Below are positions 1 to 7,164 of a DNA stretch of 12,159 nt, piece after piece (the first letter of the stretch is position 1; each line of letters starts with the position of its first letter). The notes under the pieces were generated by a model. It saw only the letters and a program-made list of their open reading frames with translations. It was not told the origin of the DNA and did not search any database. The DNA is from Gammaproteobacteria bacterium. GTDB taxonomy: Bacteria > Pseudomonadota > Gammaproteobacteria > DAOWEP01. The stretch is taken from the NCBI GenBank assembly GCA_030638455.1, contig DAOWEP010000119.1, positions 1-12,159 on the forward strand, read 5' to 3'. The position numbers and the translations under genes are program-made.

Positions 1-1
1 A

Positions 2-2017
2 GAAGAAGAGGAAAAGCGCAAGGCAGAGCTCGAGGCAGCAAAGCAGGCCGCTATAGCAACTCCGGAGGGTGAGCCAGAAAAGAAAAAGCGCAAGGACCAG
101 AAGCCAGAGGGAAGGGGAGATAAACACACTCGCTATGGACGCAAGGAGTTACATGTTTCAGGCGACAAGGCTGGTCGACGTAGCAAGAAAAAGAAAAAAT
201 CGAGAAGGGTATCTGTTCAGGGTTCAACCGAGCATGGGTTTGAAAGACCAACCGCTCCGATTTTACGTGAAGTATCCATTCCTGAGACTATTTCAGTTGC
301 AGACCTGGCTCAGAAGATGTCTATCAAGGCCGCAGAGGTCATCAAGGTAATGATGGGTATGGGAAGTATGGTAACCATCAACCAGGTTCTTGATCAGGAA
401 ACGGCTGCAATCGTTGTTGAAGAGCTTGGACATAAATTTACTTTATTAAAGGAAGATGCAATTGAAGATGTTTTAATCCAGGCAGATGAAAGTGTAGAAG
501 CAGAAGTGCTTCCCCGGGCGCCTGTTGTAACGATCATGGGGCATGTAGACCATGGCAAGACTTCGTTGCTGGATTATATTCGTCGTGCCAAGGTGGCAGA
601 GTCAGAAGCGGGTGGTATTACCCAGCATATTGGCGCGTATCATGTAGAAACAGAGAAAGGCATGATCAGTTTTCTGGATACGCCTGGCCATGCTGCATTT
701 ACGGCCATGCGCGCGCGTGGTGCTAGGTCAACGGATATTATTATTCTGGTAGTGGCGGCAGATGATGGTGTTATGCCTCAAACCCAGGAAGCAATTAAGC
801 ATGCCCGTGCTGCCGAGGTACCCATGATTATTGCGGTCAACAAGATGGATAAACCTGAAGCACAACCAGACAAGGTTAAGCAGGAACTGGTTGCAGAAGA
901 GGTGGTGCCAGAAGACTGGGGTGGAGACGTTATGTTTGTACCCGTGTCTGCACATACAGGAGAGGGTGTAGATGAGCTTCTTGACTCTATATTGCTGCAG
1001 GCCGAGGTGCTGGAGCTTAAGGCGCCGGTAGATTGCCCTGCCAGGGGCGTGGTGATTGAGTCCAGACTGGACAAGGGCCGTGGTCCTGTGGCTACCGTAT
1101 TGGTACAAAGAGGTACATTGAAAAAAGGCGACATGCTGCTTGCCGGCAAGGTGTATGGTCGTATCCGTGCAATGCTGGATGAAAACGGCAAACAGATTGA
1201 GAGTGCGGGCCCTTCGATTCCGGTTGAGGTGTTAGGTCTTTCGTCTACGCCAGAAGCAGGTGATGAGGCAAGTGTAGTATCGGATGAGCGTAAGGCACGT
1301 GAGGTTGCACAATTCCGCGAAAGTAAACAACGTGACGTCAAGTTTGCACGTCAGCAGGCGACCAAACTGGAAAATATGTTCTCCATGATGGAAAGTGGAG
1401 AAGTCAGTACGTTGAATCTGGTAATCAAGGCCGATGTGCAGGGTTCTGTCGAGGCGCTGAATCAGTCTCTCAATAATCTTTCTACTGATGAAGTAAAGGT
1501 TAATATTGTCTCAAGTGGAGTGGGTGGAATTAATGAGTCAGATGTAAATCTGGCCTCTGCATCAAATGCGGTGATTTTTGGTTTTAATGTCAGGGCGGAT
1601 GCAGCTGCGAAACGAATGATTGAAGAAGCAAATATTGATTTGCATTATTACAGTGTGATCTATGATGTTATTGATGAGGTCAGGAAATCACTGGTGGGAA
1701 TGCTTGCCCCTGAGTTCAAGGAAGAGATTACCGGTCTGGCTGAAGTACGTGATGTGTTCCGTTCTGCAAAACTGGGGGCAGTCGCAGGCTGTCTGGTAGT
1801 AGAGGGAGTAATCAAGCGAAACAATCCGATTCGGGTATTGCGAGATAGCGTAGTGATCTATGAAGGTGAGCTGGAATCATTGCGCCGCTTTAAAGACGAT
1901 GTCAATGAAGTGCGTTCAGGTACTGAATGTGGTATCGGTGTTTTAAATTACAATGACGTAAAGTCAGGCGACCAGATAGAAGTATTTGAAAAAGTACAGG
2001 TAGCCAGAACACTGTAG
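2..2017 (+). CDS. infB: Translation initiation factor IF-2, 5'-truncated by window edge
   Basis: IF2 is the GTPase that places initiator fMet-tRNA on the 30S subunit and promotes subunit joining. The reading frame is open from base 2, so the ATG at 317 is internal and not the start. The visible 671 residues begin in a charged, lysine-rich linker (KKKRKD near residue 27, a KKKKK run near 59), followed by an IF2_N module around residues 90-150. The G domain carries G1 GHVDHGKT (180-187), G3 DTPGH and G4 NKMD. IF2 domains II to IV follow, ending normally at TAG. By comparison with the 890-residue E. coli protein, about 220 N-terminal residues lie outside the window; IF2 N-termini vary, so this is approximate. 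rbfA follows after 33 bp, as in the nusA-infB operon of related bacteria. No frameshift was seen. Confidence 0.98.
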   Translation, partial: EEEEKRKAELEAAKQAAIATPEGEPEKKKRKDQKPEGRGDKHTRYGRKELHVSGDKAGRRSKKKKKSRRVSVQGSTEHGFERPTAPILREVSIPETISVADLAQKMSIKAAEVIKVMMGMGSMVTINQVLDQETAAIVVEELGHKFTLLKEDAIEDVLIQADESVEAEVLPRAPVVTIMGHVDHGKTSLLDYIRRAKVAESEAGGITQHIGAYHVETEKGMISFLDTPGHAAFTAMRARGARSTDIIILVVAADDGVMPQTQEAIKHARAAEVPMIIAVNKMDKPEAQPDKVKQELVAEEVVPEDWGGDVMFVPVSAHTGEGVDELLDSILLQAEVLELKAPVDCPARGVVIESRLDKGRGPVATVLVQRGTLKKGDMLLAGKVYGRIRAMLDENGKQIESAGPSIPVEVLGLSSTPEAGDEASVVSDERKAREVAQFRESKQRDVKFARQQATKLENMFSMMESGEVSTLNLVIKADVQGSVEALNQSLNNLSTDEVKVNIVSSGVGGINESDVNLASASNAVIFGFNVRADAAAKRMIEEANIDLHYYSVIYDVIDEVRKSLVGMLAPEFKEEITGLAEVRDVFRSAKLGAVAGCLVVEGVIKRNNPIRVLRDSVVIYEGELESLRRFKDDVNEVRSGTECGIGVLNYNDVKSGDQIEVFEKVQVARTL

Positions 2018-2050
2018 TCATTTTACAAAGACGTCCAAGAGAACTTTTCC

Positions 2051-2449
2051 ATGCCAAGGGAATTTAGTCGTACCCGTCGGGTTGCCGAACAACTGCAGCG
2101 CGAGTTGGCGCAATTAATCCGTGAAGAAATAAAAGATCCCCGCGTAGGTAATATGGTGACAATCAGTGCGGCGGAGGTGTCGCGTGATTTTGGGCACGCT
2201 AAAGTTTATTTTACTCTTCTGGATGACAATCAGGACAGGGAGAAAACAGTAGAGATACTTAATCAGGCCGCAGGGTTCCTGAGACATGAGTTGGGTAGAA
2301 GAATGATGATGCGAACCATTCCGCAATTGCATTTCCACTATGATGAGTCCATTGAGAGAGGTACTCATTTGTCATCCCTTATTGACAGGGCGATTGCATC
2401 TGATCTGGAGAGATCTTCAGATGAACAGGACTCAGGAAAAGAAGAATGA
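2051..2449 (+). CDS. rbfA: 30S ribosome-binding factor RbfA
   Basis: RbfA binds immature 30S subunits and helps 16S rRNA 5'-end processing and cold adaptation. The 132-residue product is about the E. coli length (133). It starts with the family signature REFSRTRRVAEQLQREL, continues with IKDPRVG, and has the A-x-G kink of the RbfA type II KH fold at residues 73-75 (AAG before FLRHEL). The tail is acidic (SSDEQDSGKEE) and probably disordered. The ATG has only a weak purine tract (AAGAGAA, 2037-2043) seven bases upstream. The stop overlaps the truB start in an ATGA arrangement, which suggests translational coupling. Confidence 0.97.
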   Translation: MPREFSRTRRVAEQLQRELAQLIREEIKDPRVGNMVTISAAEVSRDFGHAKVYFTLLDDNQDREKTVEILNQAAGFLRHELGRRMMMRTIPQLHFHYDESIERGTHLSSLIDRAIASDLERSSDEQDSGKEE

Positions 2450-3378
2450 GCAGAAGAGGCGGCAGACGACATAAGCAAACCGGGCGCAAGATAGACGGAA
2501 TCTTTTTGCTGGATAAGCCTACCGGACTTACTTCTAACGCAGCCTTGCAAGAAGTAAAGCGCATATTCAAGGCAAGAAAGGCGGGCCATACGGGTAGCCT
2601 GGATCCACTCGCAACCGGCATGTTGCCGATCTGTCTGGGTGAAGCCACCAAGGTGTCCAGTTTCCTGCTGGATTCAGATAAGCGTTACCGGATGACCTGT
2701 AAACTGGGAGAGAAAACCGCTACAGCTGATGCAGAAGGGGAGGTTATCGAAACCAGCCCTGTGCCAACACTGGATAAGGCCACTGTAGAAGAAGCACTCA
2801 AGCGCTTTACTGGAGAGATTGAGCAGATTCCACCCATGTATTCCGCGCTCAAGCATAATGGCGAGAGGCTGTATAAGCTGGCACGTGAGGGCAAGGTCGT
2901 CGAGAGAAAGCCAAGGGCAGTAACCATTTATGAGCTTACCCTGCTTTCACTGGGTGCAGATAGCTGTGAGTTTGAGATTCATTGCTCAAAAGGGACCTAT
3001 GTACGCACCCTGGCAGAGGATATTGCCGAGGCATTAGGGACACTGGCTCATGTGACCGTGTTAAGGAGACTGGCGGTCGGCGCATTTACTGATGAAGATC
3101 AAATGATTACGCTGGATGAATTAAAGCAATTGAGTGAATCCGGGACAGATTCACTGGATGAAAGGTTGTTTCCGGTAGAGAGTGCCCTGGCTGGCTGGCC
3201 AGACGTCCAGGTCAGCAGTAATGACGCATTTTATGTACGGCAGGGGCAGGCCGTGCAGGTACCTCATGCCCCAACCAGTGGGTGGGTAAGGATATATGAG
3301 GATGGCGCGCAGTTCCTGGGGATGGGTCAGATTCAGGATGACGGCAAAGTAGCCCCTAAAAGGCTGTTTTGCGTCTGA
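2446..3378 (+). CDS. truB: tRNA pseudouridine(55) synthase TruB
   Basis: TruB isomerises U55 in the T loop of tRNAs to pseudouridine and also acts as a tRNA chaperone. The 310-residue protein opens with a basic stretch (RRGGRRHKQTGRK), then the core motif DGIFLLDKPTG. The catalytic motif GHTGSLDPLATGMLP contains the nucleophile Asp53, equivalent to Asp48 of E. coli. Further family signatures are PPMYSALKHNGERLYKLAREG and the SKGTYVRTLAEDI segment. The C-terminal ~60 residues match the PUA-like end of the family (QGQAV..., then FLGMGQIQDDGKVAPKRLF). The start overlaps the rbfA stop by four bases, so truB is probably translated by coupling from rbfA. Length and motifs are normal for the family. 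Confidence 0.97.
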   Translation: MSRRGGRRHKQTGRKIDGIFLLDKPTGLTSNAALQEVKRIFKARKAGHTGSLDPLATGMLPICLGEATKVSSFLLDSDKRYRMTCKLGEKTATADAEGEVIETSPVPTLDKATVEEALKRFTGEIEQIPPMYSALKHNGERLYKLAREGKVVERKPRAVTIYELTLLSLGADSCEFEIHCSKGTYVRTLAEDIAEALGTLAHVTVLRRLAVGAFTDEDQMITLDELKQLSESGTDSLDERLFPVESALAGWPDVQVSSNDAFYVRQGQAVQVPHAPTSGWVRIYEDGAQFLGMGQIQDDGKVAPKRLFCV

Positions 3379-3405
3379 TTTGACAAGAGTTTTTGCGATT
3401 CTGGC

Positions 3406-3434
3406 TTGTTACTAGCCGGTTGCGAAGGTACAAT
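3406..3434 (+). promoter_or_regulatory. Candidate sigma70 promoter for rpsO
   Basis: In the 121 bp truB-rpsO spacer, TTGTTA (3406-3411) lies 17 bp from TACAAT (3429-3434); these match 4/6 and 5/6 of the -35 and -10 consensus. This would give an rpsO leader of roughly 55-60 nt. An rpsO promoter in this spacer is known in E. coli. A TTGACA at 3380-3385 has no suitable -10 at normal spacing. The rpsO Shine-Dalgarno TAGGAG (3488-3493) sits six bases before the ATG. The start site is a prediction from pattern only. Confidence 0.55.
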
Positions 3435-3499
3435 ACGCCGTTCAGAATTTCAGCTATTTTAACAGAAATACCGTTTGCGGGATTACGTAGGAGTTTTTC

Positions 3500-3769
3500 A
3501 TGTCATTGAGTACTGCTCAGAAGAGTCAGATTGTAGAAGAGTATCAGCGAGAAAAAACTGATACAGGATCGCCAGAAGTGCAGGTCGCATTGTTGACGAA
3601 CAATATTAATAACCTGTCAGGTCATTTTGGTGAGCACAAGCACGATCATCATTCACGTCGTGGATTGTTGAAGATGATTAATCAGCGCCGCAAATTACTG
3701 GACTATCTGAAAAATAAAGATGCTTCACGTTATCAGGACTTGATCAAGCGTCTTGGTCTGCGTCGTTAA
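3500..3769 (+). CDS. rpsO: 30S ribosomal protein S15
   Basis: S15 is a primary 16S rRNA-binding protein that helps fold the central domain of the 30S subunit and contributes to an intersubunit bridge. The 89-residue length equals that of E. coli S15. The start MSLSTAQKSQIV, the core TGSPEVQVALLTNNINNL, the RNA-contact stretch HKHDHHSRRGLLKMINQRRKLLDYLK and the end LIKRLGLRR are all typical. The start is supported by TAGGAG at good spacing. In E. coli S15 represses its own mRNA through a leader pseudoknot. The leader here is long enough for structure (for example CCG-TTTG-CGG near 3473), but I cannot show that such control is conserved. Confidence 0.98.
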   Translation: MSLSTAQKSQIVEEYQREKTDTGSPEVQVALLTNNINNLSGHFGEHKHDHHSRRGLLKMINQRRKLLDYLKNKDASRYQDLIKRLGLRR

Positions 3770-3779
3770 AAAACAGTTT

Positions 3780-3819
3780 CTTTTATTTGTAATCTTTTAT
3801 CTGTAACTTTTATTTATAA
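3780..3819 (+). repeat. Three-copy 13-14 bp tandem repeat in the rpsO-pnp spacer
   Basis: Three head-to-tail copies of CTTTTATTTGTAA occur at 3780-3793 (with one extra T at the end), 3794-3806 (T to C at unit position 8) and 3807-3819 (G to A at unit position 10). They fill most of the 70 bp between rpsO and pnp and stop just before the pnp Shine-Dalgarno AAGGAAGG (3823-3830). A weak 6 bp inverted repeat, TAACTT (3804-3809) and AAGTTA (3818-3823), runs across copies 2 and 3. No strong stem-loop is visible in this spacer. Confidence 0.85.
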
Positions 3820-3839
3820 GTTAAGGAAGGAAAAACCAA

Positions 3840-5939
3840 GTGACCCCAATCAAAAAAGAGTTTCAGTTCGGTGACCATAAAGTAACCCTGGAAACAGGTG
3901 AAATAGCCAGACAGGCAAGTGGCGCAGTAATCGTTAACATGGACGATACCGTTGTACTGGTAACTGCAGTCGGCAGAAAGGAAGCAATACCAGGTAGGGA
4001 CTTTTTCCCCTTAACCGTAAATTATCAGGAACGTACCTACGCAGCAGGCAAGATCCCAGGTGGTTTCTTTCGTAGAGAAGGCAGACCGTCTGAAAAAGAA
4101 ACACTGATTTCCCGTTTGATTGACCGCCCCTTACGTCCGCTCTTTCCCAAGGGCTTCAAAAATGAAGTCCAGGTAGTCGCTACTGTAATTTCCCTGAATA
4201 ATGATATTGATCCTGATGTTCCTGCCATGATCGGTGCATCTGCTGCAGTGGCAATTTCTGGTATGCCTTTCAGTGGTCCAATCGGTTGTGCGCGTGTAGG
4301 TTATAAGGACGGCGAATACATTCTGAACCCGACTGTTTCCCAGTTGGAAGAATCTGATCTGGACCTTATGGTTGCGGGCACTGATTCAGCAGTATTGATG
4401 GTTGAATCTGAAGCTAACCAGTTATCGGAAGAGGTTATGCTTGGTTCTGTTCTGTTTGGTCATGAGAAGATGCAGGTAGTAATCAAAGCAATCAGCGAAA
4501 TGGCTGCGGAAGTGGGTAACCCTGCATGGGACTGGCAGGCACCAGAAACCAACGATACTGCAATAAATGCAGTTGCCGATGCATGTGCTGCTGAGCTTGA
4601 TGAGGCCTATCAGATTTCCGAGAAGCTTGTTCGTTATGAGAAGGTCGGTGAGATACGTAATAATGTGGTAGAAAAGCTGGTCACGGAAGATGGTGATCTG
4701 ACTGAAGGAGAAGTGCAGGAAGCCTTTGGCAAGCTTGAAAAGAAGACCGTTCGTAGTCGTATTATTGATGGCAAACCACGTATTGATGGACGTGATCATA
4801 AAACAGTTCGTGGTCTTGTTATGAAGACCGGTACGATTCCACGCACCCATGGTTCCGCAGTGTTTACTCGTGGCGAAACGCAGGCAATCGTGGTGACTAC
4901 TCTGGGAACCGGGCGTGACGCACAGATTATTGATGCGTTGAATGGCTCATACAAAGATAACTTCATGTTGCATTACAACTTTCCTCCCTACTGCGTAGGT
5001 GAAACCGGTATGGTAGGAAGCCCGAAACGTCGTGAAATCGGACATGGTCGTCTGGCCAGGCGTGGTATTCAGGCTGTTATGCCAGACCAGGAAGAATTCC
5101 CATATGTTATTCGTGTGGTTTCTGAAATTACTGAGTCTAATGGTTCCAGTTCCATGGCCTCTGTATGTGGAACCAGTCTGTCATTGATGGATGCCGGTGT
5201 ACCTATCAAGGCCCCTGTTGCAGGTATCGCAATGGGTCTGGTGAAGGAAGGTGACAAATTTACAATTTTAACTGATATTCTAGGTGATGAAGATCATCTT
5301 GGTGACATGGACTTCAAGGTAGCGGGTACTGAATCGGGTGTAAATGCATTACAGATGGATATCAAGATTGAAGGCATTACCAAAGAGATCATGGAAACTG
5401 CATTACATCAGGCCAGGGACGCACGTTTGCATATTCTGAAACAAATGAACGAAGTGATTAATGCTCCGCGCGAAGAAATGTCTGAGTTTGCTCCCAGAAT
5501 CGTAACGTTTAGCATTAACCCGGACAAGATTCGTGACGTGATTGGTAAAGGTGGTGCAACTATCCGTTCTATCACTGAAGAAACGGGTGCCAGCATTGAT
5601 ATAGATGATAGTGGTATCGTTAAGGTTGCTTCAGTAGACAAGGAAGCGGGTGACAAGGCACGGAAGAGAATTGAAATGATCACGGCTGATGTTGAGGTGG
5701 GCACTATTTACGAAGGCAAGGTGGCCAAGCTGATGGACTTCGGTGCATTCGTTACTATTCTGCCTGGTAAGGATGGTCTGGTTCATATTTCACAAATCTC
5801 AGAAGAGCGTGTCCAGAATGTAAGTGATAAGCTGTCTGAAGGTGATGTGATTAAGGTTAAGGTACTGGAAATCGACAAGCAGGGCAGGATTCGCCTGAGT
5901 ATGAAAGCAGTAGGTGAAACTGAAACCGCAACTGCCTGA
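3840..5939 (+). CDS. pnp: Polyribonucleotide nucleotidyltransferase (PNPase)
   Basis: PNPase degrades RNA 3' to 5' by phosphorolysis, can add 3' tails in reverse, and in many bacteria is part of the degradosome. The 699-residue protein starts at GTG, chosen because AAGGAAGG lies nine bases upstream and MTPIKKEFQFG aligns with the family start. Two RNase PH-like domains flank an alpha-helical linker (about 215-310). The second carries the catalytic segment GDEDHLGDMD, with Asp483 and Asp489 equivalent to E. coli Asp486 and Asp492. A KH domain follows (IGKGG, 568-572), then an S1 domain from about residue 619 (YEGKVAKLMDFGAFV, GLVHISQIS). It is probably co-transcribed with rpsO and ends before a strong terminator. 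The spacer upstream has a tandem repeat instead of an obvious RNase III-type hairpin. Confidence 0.98.
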   Translation: MTPIKKEFQFGDHKVTLETGEIARQASGAVIVNMDDTVVLVTAVGRKEAIPGRDFFPLTVNYQERTYAAGKIPGGFFRREGRPSEKETLISRLIDRPLRPLFPKGFKNEVQVVATVISLNNDIDPDVPAMIGASAAVAISGMPFSGPIGCARVGYKDGEYILNPTVSQLEESDLDLMVAGTDSAVLMVESEANQLSEEVMLGSVLFGHEKMQVVIKAISEMAAEVGNPAWDWQAPETNDTAINAVADACAAELDEAYQISEKLVRYEKVGEIRNNVVEKLVTEDGDLTEGEVQEAFGKLEKKTVRSRIIDGKPRIDGRDHKTVRGLVMKTGTIPRTHGSAVFTRGETQAIVVTTLGTGRDAQIIDALNGSYKDNFMLHYNFPPYCVGETGMVGSPKRREIGHGRLARRGIQAVMPDQEEFPYVIRVVSEITESNGSSSMASVCGTSLSLMDAGVPIKAPVAGIAMGLVKEGDKFTILTDILGDEDHLGDMDFKVAGTESGVNALQMDIKIEGITKEIMETALHQARDARLHILKQMNEVINAPREEMSEFAPRIVTFSINPDKIRDVIGKGGATIRSITEETGASIDIDDSGIVKVASVDKEAGDKARKRIEMITADVEVGTIYEGKVAKLMDFGAFVTILPGKDGLVHISQISEERVQNVSDKLSEGDVIKVKVLEIDKQGRIRLSMKAVGETETATA

Positions 5940-5959
5940 TGCTAAAAAATGTTGCTGTT

Positions 5960-5988
5960 AAAAAAAGGGCCTTGATGGCCCTTTTTTT
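5960..5988 (+). terminator. Rho-independent terminator after pnp
   Basis: The GC-rich stem GGGCC (5967-5971), loop TTGAT and GGCCC (5977-5981) are flanked by seven A (5960-5966) and seven T (5982-5988). The A and T runs can extend the stem, so the hairpin could also work on the opposite strand. It lies 20 bp after the pnp stop and marks the end of the translation/RNA-decay operon. Confidence 0.93.
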
Positions 5989-6009
5989 ATGTGCATGGAT
6001 GCACTGTAT
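5988..6009 (+). repeat. Dyad element copy 1 upstream of the cupin gene
   Basis: The element contains a perfect inverted repeat GTGCAT-GG-ATGCAC (5991-6004) and is framed by TAT on the left and GTAT on the right. It is very similar to a second element that starts exactly 50 bp downstream. It begins on the last T of the pnp terminator, about 70 bp before the chosen cupin start. It may be an operator or an RNA hairpin; no regulator is identified. Confidence 0.6.
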
Positions 6010-6036
6010 TTCGCGAGAGGCAGGATGCCGGTAGCG

Positions 6037-6057
6037 ATATGTGCAGGAAGCACGTAT
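6037..6057 (+). repeat. Dyad element copy 2 / hairpin upstream of the cupin gene
   Basis: ATATGTGC (6037-6044), loop AGGAA and GCACGTAT (6050-6057) form an 8 bp stem with one G-T pair. Aligned to copy 1, the segment from 6038 shares TATGTGCA, GGA, GCAC and GTAT; only two single-base gaps and one mismatch separate the two. It ends 21 bp before the chosen cupin ATG, so as RNA it would lie in the leader. Confidence 0.6.
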
Positions 6058-6078
6058 GTTATAGAGGGCGTTGAATTT

Positions 6079-6441
6079 ATGATCATGAAGAGTAGCTATA
6101 CAGATATAAAGCCCTGTCAGACGCGTGATGGCTCGCAGATTCGAGAGTTAATGCATCCGGACGAACATGGAAACCAGAAGCAAAGTCTGGCGCAGGCAAC
6201 GGTTCCGGCGGGTACGAGTACTTTATTGCATAAACATCGGGTAACAGAGGAGATTTACCATTTTACCGAGGGCAGGGGACAGATGACCCTGGGAGATGAG
6301 CAGTTCGAAGTCCATGCAGGTGATACAGTATGTATTCCACCAAATACACCACATAAATTGTTGAACGACGGGGAGTCTCCTCTGGTATTGCTTTGTTGTT
6401 GCGCACCCGCGTATTCTCATGATGATACGGAGTTATTGTAA
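6079..6441 (+). CDS. Small single-domain cupin protein
   Basis: This is a 120-residue cupin, a beta-barrel that usually holds a divalent metal; the substrate cannot be read from sequence. Cupin motif 1 is H51-x-H53-x4-E58 followed by six residues and Gly, and motif 2 is GDTVCIPPNTPHKLLN with H92. All four usual metal ligands are therefore present, although the motif 2 Gly is Asn. A Cys triplet lies at 106-108, just before APAYSHDDTELL. I chose the ATG at 6079 because AGAGGG (6063-6068) is ten bases upstream and the domain needs nothing earlier. In-frame starts back to 5989 would abut the pnp terminator and encode an unconvincing extension; ATG 6085 is also possible. There are no signal peptide or membrane segments, so it is probably cytoplasmic. 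It follows the terminator and needs its own promoter, which I could not identify. Confidence 0.85.
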   Translation: MIMKSSYTDIKPCQTRDGSQIRELMHPDEHGNQKQSLAQATVPAGTSTLLHKHRVTEEIYHFTEGRGQMTLGDEQFEVHAGDTVCIPPNTPHKLLNDGESPLVLLCCCAPAYSHDDTELL

Positions 6442-6561
6442 GGGATTTTGTTGTGTGGAGAACTTGCATTCAGAAAGGGTTGAGCTAAGTTATTAGTTTG
6501 TAGAGTACTAATATCCGGGATGAATATATTACACAGACTGTAGAAAATAATGGCGGATGAA

Positions 6562-7113
6562 ATGAGTAAAATAAAGCAGATCTTACTGACCTCATGTATG
6601 TTAATCATATTGTCAGCCTGTGCGTTTTCAACAAAGACAGAACTATCGATTCCAGTAACAGATTTTCAAGAGCCTACGGTTGTCATTGATGAGGGCTTAT
6701 CCAGAATTCAATTAATCGAAGCATTTCGTAGTGCGGGTTGGGAGGTTCAGTTTAGTGGTGTTCTGGCAGGGGGAAGTGAAACAGAGAAGCTAATGAAGTA
6801 CAGGGCAGAGAATAATATTAAAGATAAACCTGTCAAATTACCTGCTGCTAATTATATGGCATTTGTTACAGCGTCACCTAAGGGAGTGTGTACGGATGTA
6901 CAGCTAGGCACTACGGGGCTTTATCTGGATTCTACCATTGGTATAAACCCTCATTATATTAAATACAATGTCAGGATTTATGACGTAAGGACTAATCGTT
7001 CTGTTTTCTCAATCCGTACGGGTGGGTGTAAAAGCAGGGTAATGAGTAATATAAGAAAGGAGCTGGCCAAACTGGTATCCGTTAAGCCAGATCAATCCCA
7101 TATTGTTTTTTAA
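6562..7113 (+). CDS. Predicted outer-membrane lipoprotein, family not recognised
   Basis: The start at 6562 gives a clean lipoprotein signal peptide: MSKIKQ, a hydrophobic core, and the lipobox LSAC with Cys20 as the lipidation site. Ala at +2 (no Asp) favours sorting to the outer membrane under the E. coli Lol rule. The alternative ATG at 6550 adds the acidic MADE before the signal and is less likely. The mature part is about 163 residues with no membrane segment. It has an amphipathic stretch (GLSRIQLIEAFRSAGWEVQFSG) like a small alpha/beta domain, then NYMAFVTA, YNVRIYDVRTNRSVFSIRTGG and a basic C-terminal helix. Cys110 and Cys156 could form a disulfide. The segment resembling 'expression of a component motif, then variation by genome' is typical of envelope lipoproteins of unknown role. 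It stands alone, 120 bp after the cupin and convergent with the DUF411 gene. I do not recognise the family. Confidence 0.75.
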   Translation: MSKIKQILLTSCMLIILSACAFSTKTELSIPVTDFQEPTVVIDEGLSRIQLIEAFRSAGWEVQFSGVLAGGSETEKLMKYRAENNIKDKPVKLPAANYMAFVTASPKGVCTDVQLGTTGLYLDSTIGINPHYIKYNVRIYDVRTNRSVFSIRTGGCKSRVMSNIRKELAKLVSVKPDQSHIVF

Positions 7114-7124
7114 GTCTAAGTGAT

Positions 7125-7158
7125 TTGTATTCTGATTCTCGTATACATCAGATTACAA
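7125..7158. terminator. Hairpin between convergent genes, possible bidirectional terminator
   Basis: TTGTATTCTGAT (7125-7136) and ATCAGATTACAA (7147-7158) pair at 11 of 12 positions, with one T-T mismatch and a 10-base loop. It lies between the lipoprotein stop and the DUF411 stop, where a bidirectional terminator would be expected. The stem is AT-rich and no T-run follows on either strand, so it is not a canonical intrinsic terminator. Confidence 0.4.
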
Positions 7159-7164
7159 TTGAAT

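Noticed and set aside
317..319. ATG at 317 as the start of infB, with a separate open frame at 69-350 upstream.
   Set aside because: The IF2 frame is open from base 2 and encodes typical IF2 linker and IF2_N sequence before 317; the other open frame is an out-of-frame shadow. No frameshift is needed.
3401..3419. CTGGCT-7-AGCCGG hairpin after truB as a terminator.
   Set aside because: The stem is short with a G-T pair, no T-run follows, and it overlaps the predicted rpsO -35.
5989..6078. A longer cupin protein starting at ATG 5989.
   Set aside because: It would start right at the T-run of the pnp terminator, add 30 residues with no cupin similarity, and lacks a ribosome site.
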